A stretch of 64,000 bases of DNA from Apostichopus japonicus (Eukaryota > Echinodermata > Holothuroidea > Aspidochirotida > Stichopodidae). Shown here one piece after another: positions 1 through 13,000 of this stretch (within the stretch, counting starts at the first letter, position 1; every line of letters starts with the position of its first letter). A program made the translations under genes and the position numbers. The stretch is taken from positions 13,786,001 to 13,850,000 of the forward strand of contig NC_092573.1 in NCBI RefSeq assembly GCF_037975245.1, written 5' to 3'. Under the pieces are notes generated by a model. That model searched no databases and was not told where the DNA came from. It saw nothing but the letters and a program-made list of their open reading frames with translations.

Positions 1-1130
1 ACAGTAGAAATCCACTCCTGTCCTCATGCCTATGGTATTTTGCTTTTACATTGTATAGTACATATTACATACTGAGTATTGATGTAATGATGTGGACTAA
101 ACATGTACCGTTCATCAAAGTACTCCTAAATTTATAGAAATGCTGCAAATCACACGATGCTTAATAAACTTCATGATTACTGCATGTCCTTGAAAGTCTC
201 CACAGTCCACTATGACAAAACTTTAAGTAGCGCAAAAATTGGATTTTCTATGATTAAACTGACTTTAGGCTTCTGTGATGACCAACTTGGCCTCTGTTCG
301 TAATAAGGTGAAGAGGTTCTGTGAGTAACTCTGTTTATATATACTGTAGAAATGTATTAAAGATTTCTTTTAAGTTATTGTTCACTCTCTATGATAATAA
401 TATATATCCAGAGGGAAGTTCACTGTACAGTAGAGGTTGAACTCAGTCAGTTCAGGGGGAATGTTCATTTTGTGGCTGTAAACAAATACTGTAGACATCT
501 ACTGTACCAGAACCAAATCCTACAATTCCATCCCTCCGAGTCATCAAGACCTTTAAAGGATTTTCTGGTGGCTGAAATTGATTGCTTAGCAAAAGTGGTG
601 ATAAAGAATTTTTCTGAATCTTTCAGGCGAAAACCATATTCTCATTACTATTTGGTATCCCGAAGATATACAATTTTTCAAATTTTGTGTTATTTGTAAT
701 TATGCGTCTGGCAACAGTAGAATGGGTGATGTCATCAGGGCACCTCAGATGCAAATGTCACTGTTTGTCTTCATAACATGTCAATCACTTATCCACAGAG
801 GGAAAAATAATTCTACACAAAAGACACATACATTTCGAAGTACAGAGAACTATGACAGCTTTGCCAATTTTTATAAATGTATCAGCTGGTTTTGAGGATA
901 GATCAATAAGAAGAATATAATAGCCCAAATAAAGCTTTTTGAGGAGCATTTGACCATATGACATCAATGACCCCCTACTTCCTGGAACAAATAGATAAGA
1001 AATCCTAATATTTGGCCAAAGTCCAGAATATAGTTGTTTAAGAACTCCTTTGTTTAAAGAGCTGCAATTTTTATTCAATTGTAAAACTTCAAATGAATTG
1101 TGATAGGTTTTATATATTTTTTTATCAGAT
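1..1130. other. Left part of the UBE2R intron, no recognised feature
   Basis: AT-rich DNA below the third UBE2R exon. I looked on the minus strand for the next expected E2 exon (after the WNPTQSVR segment) and did not find it, so it probably lies left of this window. Open frames here resemble no family I know. Confidence 0.4.
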
Positions 1131-1637
1131 AACATCTTGTATGTATTGTTTTAATATTGTATTTAATTACTCGTTTTTATAAATATGTTTATATTTATAT
1201 TGGAATACATCAAATGAATTGAATAATGGGAGTAGTTGAACTTTGAAGGTTAGGCAACTAACATCTTGTATGTATTGTTTTAATATTGTATTTAATTACT
1301 CCATTTTATAAATATTTTTATATTTATATTGGAATAAATCAAATGAATTGAATAATGGAAGTAGTTGAACTTTGAAGGTTAGGCAACTAACATCTTGTAT
1401 GTATTGTTTTAATATTGTATTTAATTACTCCTTTTTATATATATTTCTATTTATATTGGAATAAATCAAATGAATTGAATAATGGGAGTAGTTGAACTTT
1501 GAAGGTTAGGCAACTAACATCTTGTATGTATTGTTTTAATATTGTATTTAAGTACTCCATTTTATATATATATATATTTATATTTATATTGGAATAAATC
1601 AAATGAATTGAATAATGGGAATAGTTGAAGGTAGGCC
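1131..1637. repeat. Tandem repeat, ~129-bp unit, about 4 copies
   Basis: The unit begins AACATCTTGTATGTATTG. Copies start at 1131, 1260, 1389 and 1516, so periods are 129, 129 and 127. Each unit ends in a segment like GAATAATGGGAGTAGTTGAA, and the last copy is cut after that. Variation is mostly in an internal TA-rich tract. It is AT-rich, lies in the UBE2R intron and shows no coding potential. Confidence 0.9.
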
Positions 1638-2503
1638 AGTCAAAATACTAGGTTACATTCAATCAACCATATCTGGAGTTAGACACAAGACATTGAGAAG
1701 CGGCTTTCAAATAGCAAGATGGAATATTTTTCTCTTCATTAAAATTCACATTGTTTTTTACCAGAAAATCCTCTTTTTAATCAGGGCTTGCACATCAGCC
1801 TGTCCAAATCTTCCAGGAACTGTATGACTCAAGATTGGGAATTAAACAAACTCAAACACAAGGCTTTGAGATATTTTTGCCAACTGTTGGGTAATGAGTG
1901 AGTGATTAACCCATTCCACTTGATACCGGAATGTTTGCCACCTGGACTTTCGTCAAAATATTAAACACAAATTTTACGGTAAACTGGGATATTGTAAAAG
2001 AAAAATTTAAAGGAGAAATAAACCCTAGTTATTTTTGCATCCATTCTTACGTTTTGACAGATGGTCTTTCCAGTAAAAGCAAAAGAAAAGCATAAAAATC
2101 CCTTCTTTGAGGTGAAAAAACGATTTGAATGTAGTTCATGTGTCGCGCCATTTTGTTTGAATTGAGCCAGTACCCGGATGTACCATTTCAAGACAAAATC
2201 GTTGCCAATCCCTAAAATAATTAGAATTGTACTTTCAACAATAGTAATGAATAAAATATCGATCAAAAATTATCTTTTGTCTTTATTGATCTGTAAAAAT
2301 GCTTAAAAAGTGTGTGAAATTTGTTATTGTAACGAGTATCAGTAGAAATATAAATTTTGGGATCTTTTCAAGGATTTGATTTTTAACGTGTTTAAATTAG
2401 ATTGCTTTCAACACGCAAACCGTACTCAGTCCTAGCGATAGCGTTACTTACGTCCATCATTGCACTCCAATTTACTGTAGAGCAAATATCTTCAAAAAAG
2501 AAA

Positions 2504-2900
2504 ATGGAAGCCTTTGGATTGGAATCGTATCTTTTCGAACCAGAATATTCAGAGGAAGAACTGAGACATCGAGAGGAGGAGTTTGTGCAAAGAATCAGTC
2601 GGCGACTGTTGGTGATGTTGGGTCGAATTCCGTTGCTGATACGAATACCGGTTCCGCGAGCCACTGCGAAGAATGGTGTCTGTGTGCACTCTCTTCGCCA
2701 TTGGAAAGCGACAAGGGGAGGGTATGCTGCTATGGATTGTTCGCGGAAAAAGCTCTGTTGAACGCAGGAGAATGTCTGACCAACAGACCTGAATTCTCCC
2801 AGATATTTTTGCAGCCAGTTCATTTAGAACTCTGTTTTGTAAATTTCTTGAGGTACAAGGAGAATCCTTTTCCTACGGCTGCTGAGAACATAACGAACAG
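2504..2900 (+). pseudogene. P2X7-type intracellular (zinc-binding) domain fragment, frameshifted
   Basis: The ATG at 2504 (context AAAATGG) opens a frame with ESYLFEPEYSEEE followed by an acidic Arg/Glu stretch, like the start of P2X7-C-type domain proteins that are numerous in marine invertebrates. The frame must shift by one base near 2590-2600. It then continues open with CEEWCLCAL, VCCYG, AGECLTNRPEF and ENITNR, giving the family's pattern of paired cysteines, an aromatic/His-rich core and a terminal ENRxYR-like segment. A possible splice donor (AG|GTACTG) lies at 2900/2901, but I see no following exon. The fragment sits inside the UBE2R intron on the opposite strand. A decayed gene copy is most likely; a sequencing error in a live exon is possible. 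Any function is inferred from the family only. Confidence 0.55.
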
Positions 2901-3979
2901 GTACTGTACACCTCAGTGAAAGTTCACTCTTTTCCGGATATTTTATTCCATCTGGAATAACGAAATATCTTTTTCCTTTTCTGCTCCCTCTTCCCCTCTT
3001 CGGTTAACACAACCAAAGGCTTGGCATTCGGGCATTTTAACCGGTGAAATAAGCGAAGCAAGATGCTCGAACATAGTGTGAATAGACTATAACTCGTATG
3101 CAAAGCTTCATTGTTTTGAAGTTACGATGTGGCTGGTGTATGTCACTTTTGAAGCGCCCCCAATCCTCATTTTAACAAAATGGCCGTTGTTCAAATGGGT
3201 AAAAAAAAATAATTGGAAAATTCGCGTAAAATTCAGGGAAACTATATTTTGCTTAGTAATTTCATAAATGGTATCAGAAAAATATCCCCTACCGCATGTA
3301 CGCTCCAAAAACCCAGAGTTTATTTCTCCTTTAAGTTTAACTTTGACACTATTTGGAATGAAAACTGAACAGACTGTCAGCAAATAACCTACATTTTATA
3401 GACTTTTTGTACCAAACAGCATCAATGTTTGTCAAAATCTTATCCAAATGTTATATTTAACCAGCTTTTTATGAGATTTTAATGAAATGATTTCAAGAAG
3501 GCACATATTATTGTGTGGAGTATGAAGCAATGTGTGTTACTCAACAATTTTTCTTTTTGGATATTTTAGACTAACCTGTAATATAGGGAAGAGTTTTGCA
3601 ATGCTACTTTAATCTGGCAATAAAGATGATGTTGCCAGCTCTTACCTTTTTAAATCATTAACGAGATAATCCATTGTTTTATAATCTGTTATTAAACACA
3701 GATCATTTGTAATTGACATGGCCCCTGCCTAACATTCAGAGCATAAAATACATTATTAGATTGTTGCATTAATATCACAACTGTGTAGAGTATTAAAGCG
3801 TAGTGACAGATCACCAGTCCGACGTGATAGTGAAACGGCAGCATAACAGTAAAAGGTTCAGCATGTCACTCTAAAAAACACACTGAGGATAGAGTGAGTG
3901 TGTTTCAGCTATGAGGAGACAGGTAAGCTGAATCTGATACAGTGTCAATCACTGTACATAATGCAGCCTATAAGCTTAC
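2901..3979. other. Intronic DNA, no gene seen
   Basis: Nothing coding was recognised, and no downstream exon for the P2X7-type fragment was found. A 17-bp motif at 3318-3334 (GTTTATTTCTCCTTTAA) is the exact reverse complement of 2007-2023 on the other side of that fragment. Confidence 0.4.
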
Positions 3980-4077
3980 CTGACACTCTGTGTAGGATTC
4001 CATCTCTCTGATGCCAACTCCCCACTTCTAGGGTCGTCTACGGGAGGATGGAGTATAGATATACAAACGTCGCCACT
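3980..4077 (-). CDS. UBE2R2: UBE2R coding exon 3 with the catalytic cysteine
   Basis: 98 bp between acceptor CTGCAG|AG and donor CAG|GTAAGC. Encodes SGDVCISIL with the active-site Cys92, then the [12 protein letters not shown] acidic loop typical of CDC34-type E2s, and ends WNPTQSV plus two bases of an Arg codon (phase 2). The next exon was not found in the window. Confidence 0.93.
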
Positions 4078-7000
4078 CTGCAGGGCAAGAGGAATACTTT
4101 AGTAAGAAAATATACAACTGTTTGTACGTAATAGTTTGATCCTCATACTGAAATATCCAACAATATAGTGCAGACATAACTTATGGTAATGATTGTTCAT
4201 TCAGTTCAAATGTTTGACACTCGTTAAAATTCAAATTCAAGATATTATTTATCAAGATTAATCCTTAATAAAACTATTCAAGAATATCTCTGATTGAGTG
4301 TCAGCAGATTGACTATTTAATACCGGAATCACAGAAGCTTGCAGCAAGGCCGATCAAGTGTTCAGGACCAACTTTCTCGACACAGTTTGCATCTTTCAAA
4401 ATCGAGTGCTATTTAAGAACGTTGTGTTTATTGGATTGGAAAGAATTTTAAGAAAACCCAACATTTTACTAATTTATGGTGTATTTCACAAAAATAGTTC
4501 AATTTTATTATAATGTATTTTGTTTTTCTTCTAACAGTCCTGTTTTATCTACCAATAGTTAATGTATTAAATATGAACCCCACTCAATGCCTCTCACTAT
4601 ATACCTCAGAGGTTGATTGTGTTGCCTAGATGCAAAACTATCACATAACGATTCCAAATAAAGCTCAAACATTGACTTTGGATACCACTTGATAGATGCC
4701 CCCAGTACATATGAATCAGATTTGCTGGCAGTATGATAAACCTAATCAAAGAATACAGATGAATACCATTGGAACAGAGGTTCGTCTAAATAGTGCAGTA
4801 GTACTTAACAGTGCACAGCTTGAGTTGATAAATCATGTGGTACAAAGATGCTCATGGTAACCTATGGTGTAACAGACAATTTTTGGACTGAGTAAGCTTT
4901 TATCTTTGCCACAACATGTCCTGTTCTGTAGTTTGAAGTGCACTTTGATTTTTCCTCTTTGAAGTCACTATCTGTCATTAACCTGTACAATCAAAACGTA
5001 TAGTATAAAGGTCTGCTCTCTCTATAAGACTTCTGTTGGCAGTTGTGCTAGAAGGAAACCTGTTAGCTTTAATAGCTTCGCTTTTTCTTTTTGTTATTAA
5101 TCTTTTGGTAAAATAATCACCTCACAGAGTACAAAGTCAGTGAGATTAAAAGAACACAAAATATTATTTTATCTAGCATGAGATGGCAGGAAAAGACCTG
5201 GTACTTTGCAGTGTAGCCAATGTTACACTAAATATATTAATGTGAAGCACTGCATATAGACTTGAGACTACATACATTCATGTCATACTGCATACAGACT
5301 TGATACAACATACATTAATGTGATAAAGCATACAGAGTTGAGACTCAACATTAATGTGATGAAGCATACAGACTTGACACTACATACATGAATTTCATAC
5401 CCATACAAACTTGATACTACATACATTAATGTGCTGAAGCATACAAAGTTGAGACTACATACATTAATGTGCTGAAGAATAAAAAGTTGAGACTACATGC
5501 ATTAGTGTGCTGAAGCATACATAGTTGATACTACATACAGTAATGTGATGCTGCATACTGTACAGAGTCGAGACTGGTACATTTATGTTATAATGCATAC
5601 AGAGTTGAGAATCTTAATACAAGGCAGTAAATCAAACAGTGTTTGACTAGGTTCCAGCGTAGATACTGTAGATATATCTAGCTATTGGATATGGTTTATG
5701 TATTCTAATACACTTAAATTCATATCACTGAGTACTTGCTGCTGATTTAGCTAGATACAGTAACATCTAAGACATTGGCAAATTTGTGAACTTCTTGAAG
5801 ACCGCCTCACCTGGATTTTTAAATCCACTACATGGCATGCTCGAAAAAAGTTGCATTCATCTTTTAAAACGGAACAGAACAGAACAACATTTACACAAAA
5901 CTGTAGACAAGATAAAATGATTAAAATGATGTTTAATCTGCCAATTTCGATGTTGGAGTGTACACTACTTTTTCCACAAAACTGTGGAATTATGATGACA
6001 GCTGATCTACAGTAGCTCTAGAACTTACATCATAAATATTTGGATGCCACATTTTCGTCAGGAATCTGAATGACGGTGGTGAATAGGGATAATCGTGAGG
6101 AAACTTCATTTCAGCCTGAAAGAGACAAAAACAAAATTGATTAAATGTTTCAGCAATGAAAATTCCCAGTAGATTATTTATAGATTATTTATTTATTTGT
6201 TTGCCACAAAAGTACAAAGTGGAGGAAGTCTTCCATCAAGCTTAAAAGCTTAACAATGTGGAAGACTCCCTGAAGAAAGAAAAGAAAAGAAAAGAAAAAA
6301 CAAAATATATATATGTGTATGAATACATACATAGATATAAGTACAAATTAAATGTTCAATATATATATATAAAGTAATTACATACAGGTATAATTTAGTT
6401 TTAGTCAGTAACTAGCTATTATTTCCTTACAAAACCACTTCTTAAAGGATGTGACTGACTTTTTACTCTTTAAATCGTTCATTAGAAGATTCCAGTAAAG
6501 TATAAATAGCTTATATAGGGTACAATCTACGATACTTATATGTCTCCTATGAACAGACACCCTTTGGTCTCTACCTAGTCAAACAAGATTGGTCACTTTA
6601 ACATTCCGTCCCAATGATCCCACAATTGGGTCATGACCGCATCTCCCCTTCCTCCATGGTCAAATTTTGTTGGACTACATGTAACTACAAGTGATATGAA
6701 ACTCCATTTGTTGACAGGAGACAAGTAGCAGAGATAGTTAAGGAAATATAGCTGGATTGACACAAGTAAAACTTGTGTAAAGTAAGTTGGCCTGACGTAT
6801 TGATCCTAGCAGGATCTTCTTCAAAGGCTAAATGACAAGTAACAGTAACAGAAGGGACAAAAACACACACAGAATACAGGCAGGTTAATGAGCATGGTGA
6901 ACACAAAGAGATAGATGTAAGGGGATTAGTAGACAAGGAATGGAGAGAAGAAAGAAACCAACAGCGGGAGAGGAGAGGTAGGAGATAAACAGTGGAGGGA

Positions 7001-10000
7001 CAAAGGGAGGATTATGGGAAGGGGGTAGAAATAAACTGGAGAAGGACAAAGAAAGAAAGGTGTGGGGAAAAGGGTGGAAGAGAGCTATGTGAAGAGGAGT
7101 GATGGGGAGGGAGGGCATGTCTTTCCTGAATGTTGAGCCCATGCGGTTGAACAAATAAAACTTCAAAGGTGAAAAAGGACTGTCAGTTGCATAATTCTTT
7201 TAAGGGCTGTCTGTCAACTGATCCCACATTTGATTTCACTGATGCCAAAATGATTAAGTACTAAGATTTGTTCACACATACAGTAATAACATTCATTAAA
7301 TTATACAGAGAACAGAAAGCTGGTGCTGTAGAGCTGCATATATATGTACATGACATGTCCATCAATGTTACCACATATGCCATAATCACATACACATACT
7401 GTAGGTACCTACAATATAGGTACAAGTACAAAACATTGAGTGAATTCCTCTTTCCATCTTCAAAGGTTGAAGATATATTTATTCCTAGCAGAACTCAACA
7501 GGGAGGAGGGAAACTTGGTAGAGACTTGCCACCTAGATGATTTAACTAGGGTACACTTTATAGTAGACTATGACATGAATTTAACACACATGTACAGTAA
7601 TATACTCTATTCAAGTAATAATAACAGGCTGCTTCTGTGCTAGGAAGTTACATTGAATGCAGATGATAGCTAAAGTCACCACCTAATCAACTGGCGTTTC
7701 ACTATAGGCCTACAAATAGCTAATATTACAGTTTGTCAGATACACAATATTATAGTTTATATGTAATGTAGGTGTGTACCTGTACAGGTTAATGTCCTTA
7801 GAGTAGAAATGAACTCCTTATGACATCACAGTCTCTTAGGCACTTACACAAACGTCCTAACAGCTAGCTACAACACATTTATGAAAACACTGGTCACATT
7901 TCCTGAATGTTGTATGTGAACTGTTTTGTAATGTAGCTATACAGTAGAGTCAAAGACAGAGTGGAAAGCACAAGATTACATCAGCCTGAGTTATGTCATT
8001 ACTTTAGCTATGATGGGTTAAAACAGTTTTGAGTAGAGTTTGATCAATCTGTTGATGAGCTGTCCATAGACCTCAAATCTCATATCCATTCTGTAGATCT
8101 CATTAGCTTGACTAGTTAGCCACGTCTTTTTTCAAAATTGAGGAGCAAAAGTTCAACATTTTGAAATGTCTATGTAGTTTTAATTAAACTGTGTTTGCTA
8201 TTGCCACTATGAAAAATGGCCAGACAAATGAATCAAGTTTTTTACCTAAACACTTTTTTACTTGTGAACCTTCACTTTGTAGAAAAATCTTGTAGAGAGT
8301 GTTACAGTAGTTTGATCAAATTTTAATCTTTTATTGAGTCACCAGTCAGTTTGGAAAGATTTCTGATAAATCTTCAAAAAAGAGCCTTTTGTAGGGAGAG
8401 AAACTGTATAAATGCCCCAGTTGGTGTAAGGAATGAAAACAGTCCCAAGTTAAACAGCCCTATGTTGTTACCTTAACCTATTGTAGAACTTGGCAAGAAT
8501 CACATTGTGAAAGCCTTGAGAATAGGTCATCACAATATAGAACATGTAAACATGGCCAGTACTGAATAACAAAGCTTCCTTCCTTGCAAACAGATTGTCA
8601 GTTAAATCATTGATTGCTATACAATGTACAGCAAATAACACATGGTCGTCAACTGTGTACTTCAAAGACGCAATATGTAATAAAAAACAAGGTCAAGGAA
8701 AAAGCACACCTTAAACTTTCCTTTCTTCCCTAAAAGCCATATTAACGTGTACACACGCTTTTAAATTGCTACAGACATCTTTGAATCCTGTTTTTACTTC
8801 TGAATAATTTCTCAAGTTTGTGATGATGCACTTTATAAGTACATGTACATCACGCTTGCAACTTTCACTGTAAGACCCCAGCAAACAAAGAGCTACTGCA
8901 CAGCTGACATTTAACGGTCATGTTTTACGTAGAAATAAAGACCATGTAGAGTAACTATCAAGCCTTGCACACAGTGACTTGTGTCAATGCTATGTATACA
9001 TGCTGTACAGTACTGTAGGTCTTACAAGCATGTACCGTAGAAATTAAATCAGGGAGTTGTTTAAAAAATCAACAAAGCAAAAGAGGAAACCATGAATTTC
9101 CCTCATATGTCACTGATCTCGTTTTAGCCTGAAGTACTTTGCACTCTGTCGTATAATTAATTTGTAACATTGCACATGGCTGCAATCATGTCATGTTTAC
9201 ATGTTATAGGTAGGGCACTCGAGCTCTATGGGACTACACAGTTAACAGATCTATTTAATACAGAACTGCATGTGGGAATAACATCAGACTGATCTTACTA
9301 TTGAAGGGTGTGAAGACTCCCGCAAAAGAAACGTCTAATGCCGGTAATCTGACCTACTGTAGTTTCGAATGAGGTGTAACAGAAGTGCTAGACACCACCA
9401 TCAATCTCAGAAGTACACACACAGCTTGCTACCGTCGGTAATTAGACGCTAACTAGTGTACAGTCAGTACATACAGACGGGTCAATACCCACAGCACAGT
9501 GTGCACACGATACAGCGATGGACATCTCAGGTCCAGCTAAAGATAACAAGGTATCACGTTTCATTACTGTCTGGCAGTGTCTGCATTTTGTAGGGGCACA
9601 AACAAAACGTCACTTGCAAGCAACAGAAAGTTAACTTTTTCAGATGGCCACACGCGGTTTGGGGCGAGTCTTCAATGCCTTGAAACCTGCAAGTTTACTG
9701 CAAATGATGTACAATAATTCTTACAGTCAATGCTTCATATGCAACCCTTTGAACTGGAAGGAATGGAGTTGAATAAATTACCTTGTAGTAACATGTGTTG
9801 TTTAATGGGTAGTGATACTATACAGGGGAAGGTGTATGGGGTGGTGCGTTAACCAACGATGCGGACCGTGTTATTGACCACCGTCCTGGGGAACTAATCT
9901 AATTTTGTATAATTATAGGCGCTATTTGCGACCATATCGAATTATTTGGTTACATTTGACAGTTTGTGTCATGGGCGTCAGCAGGTTTCAGAAAGTGGGG

Positions 10001-13000
10001 GGGACACTATACTATCTAAGCGGAGCGCCACCATTGGTTGGCGCGTAGCGTACCAGAAAATTTTGGGTACATAAGACCCCCTAGATCGCAGGAGACGGCC
10101 TTCCTGAGTCGTTTTTAGTTACATCAGAACCAGATCTGTGAGGAGAAATTTTGTCTCACAAAACTAAATTCCGACAGAAAGTACTGGTAGAAAGATGCCG
10201 TTCTGACACCAAGGGAAACGAATTACACAGCGTCCATCTCAAACGAAATATTTTCGGTAGTTTGGTATCATATAATACCCTGCATACAGGCAGAATACTG
10301 TCTGTAGGGCCTAAAATATATGATATTACCTTCCTGGTGGGGTCTTCGACTTGTTTTCAAGTTGAAATGCGTCGTTTTCTCTGATTCACAGTGTAGGGCA
10401 AGGGGAATTCCATTTCTGGCGAGAAGGGGTGCTTCCACAAAACACTCTAAAACATCGTTCAAACATCGCACAAACTTTTATCAGAGGTCTCGGACGAAGC
10501 GGGGAGGGTGAATATCGGAGGAAGGGGGATAAAGGGCCAAGCACTGTTCTAATTTCCAGTGCAATTTATTGATAATGATTCTTAAGTTAGATTCTACTTG
10601 AATCAGCTCAGCAATTGTGATAGAAAATCGCGCATATGCATGTGATTTTTTTAATAACTGCTCTGAAAAGTGGGGGGGACAAATGATATGATATCCCCTC
10701 CACTTTTGAAAGTGGGGGGGACATGTCCCCCCCGTCCCCCACCTGTTGACGCCCATGGTTTGTGTCAACGTCCCCCAACCCTCAACTCGCACTGCGAGTG
10801 ACTATTCCCAACACAAATAACTGGACCAGTGGAACTTGAGGGTGCACATTGTAGCTTGCTCTGTTGCTCCCCTAACCCCCCCCCCCCCACATATGGGGTT
10901 ATGCTATAACTTATCTTCTTCTGACTGTTAGAATACTCAATGTTACCATTACTAATAGACTGAAAATTCAATCCAAAATGCATCCTTCACAATACACTAC
11001 TGAGCTGTACTTACCAAGATTTGCTTTGTATACAGTACGTTACTAAATTTACCTGTGTTCTTTAAGCACAGAAGATTGAGGAAATTCTAACTGTAAGAAA
11101 TAAGAAATTATTAACCGTACGAAATAGGAAATTCTAGCAGTAAGAAATAGGAAATTCTTAACCGTACGTACGAAATAGGAAATTCTAGCAGTAAGAAAGA
11201 GGAAATTCTTAACCGTACGAAATAGGAAATTCTGTAAGTGTAACTAATATTACAGCTCTCCTGCTGTTCACCGAATTCAAACTTTGCCGACAATTACCAC
11301 ACGAGATAACTGTGAGCAACACACATACAATGAAAGGACCACTGGTGTAGTTAGTATTGTATAGTGCACATTATTCTCAGTCTCTGGCAAGTTCCTGGAG
11401 GAACAATAGACATGGAATTACCCTTTTGGATTCATGAACTACATATTTATCTACATATATTTTATTTAATTTACTTGTACTGTACCATAACTTCCAAGTT
11501 AAGTGAACACTAAAGATGGAATGTCAACTATTAACAAAAGTCAAATTTAATAGGGACTTGCTTTAAACCAAATTTATAACTTGCATGACTGTAACTGAGC
11601 AAAGCCTACCACCTACCCCCCCCCCACCCCAAGAAAAGAGGAAAAGATCTACATATATAAACAATGTGGGCTCAGCTGGAACTATTTAAACAAAAGAACT
11701 CTTTGACCAATTACCTTTGATATGGTATGATAAAACATGCAACAAAAAGATCAAAATATATGTTGAAACCAGAAAATGCCATGAACATTATGTACTTCAA
11801 TCAATTCCTTTAATACATCCTAAGCAAAGGAATATTTATTATGATTAAAATCATCTCCCAATCACGGTCTCGGTTTACAATTTTTTGTTTAGCTCACACA
11901 CTAACAGGAAGAAAGGTTAAGAATGCTTACTCATATTTGTACATCATCAAGAATTTCCAGGTTTAAACAGAGCAATCAAAAGCAATGATTTGTGTGGCAC
12001 TACTGTGCAGTTACTTTACTACTCATAGTGCTGAATGTGTACTATATTGTTCTGTACAGTATTGTGTAGATGCCACTACAGTAAACAGTAACTGCAGTGT
12101 ACAGTACAACATTGTTCAACATACAGTGTTGTACTGTACTGTAGAGAACTGTATTGTGTGGATGCCACTACAGTACACACTAACTGCAGTGTACAGTACA
12201 ACACTGCTCAACATACTTTGTTGAACTGTACATGTATGTATATACTGTACTGTAGAGTATTACATTGTGTGGATGCCACTACAGTACACAGTAATTGCAG
12301 TACAACTCTGATCAACATACAGTGTTGTACTGTACATGTACTATACTGTACTGTAGAGTGTTGTATGTTATGGATGCCGCTCCAGTACACAGTAACTACA
12401 GTGTACAGTACAACAATGTTCAACATACAGTGTTGTACCAGGGAGTTATGACAACTCCCTGGTTGTACTGTACATGTACTATAATGTACTGTAGACTGTA
12501 GAGTACTGTATAGTGTGGATGTCACCTCCGTGCACAGTAACTGTGCAGTGTACAGTACAACACTGTTCACCATACAGTGTTGTACTGAATTGTATTGTAC
12601 TATTAGTATCTATCACCAACTAACGACCTACAGTATATTGCACACAAATTGACCATGAAAGTATTACTGTGACTTTTATTTATGACTTTCATTCAAGAAT
12701 GGTCTATAAAACATTTTGCTCATACCATACAGTGGATGTTAATTAAGCTAGAAATGGTACATTATACACTGTAGGGGACAAAATGATGTGAATGTTAATA
12801 GATACATGTACATTGTCCATCTAATGTATGTATGTTGCAATATCCAAACACAAGTACTGTAGATCGTCTATACAAACTACCCACAGTAGACCATATATAT
12901 TTTAAGTTTTACCTTTGGGTCATTGAGTGAACATGATTGTTTCTGCTGATTCATGGTTGGATAAGAGTATTGCTTCAGAATAATTGGGTTCAGCAGACCA

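Noticed and set aside
2392-2823. 143-codon frame on the minus strand
   Set aside because: Antisense shadow of the P2X7-type fragment; the family-like sequence is on the plus strand.
9050-9070. CAGGGAGTTGTTT, resembling half of the micro-palindrome
   Set aside because: No second arm and no flanking repeat, so it may be chance or a destroyed copy.
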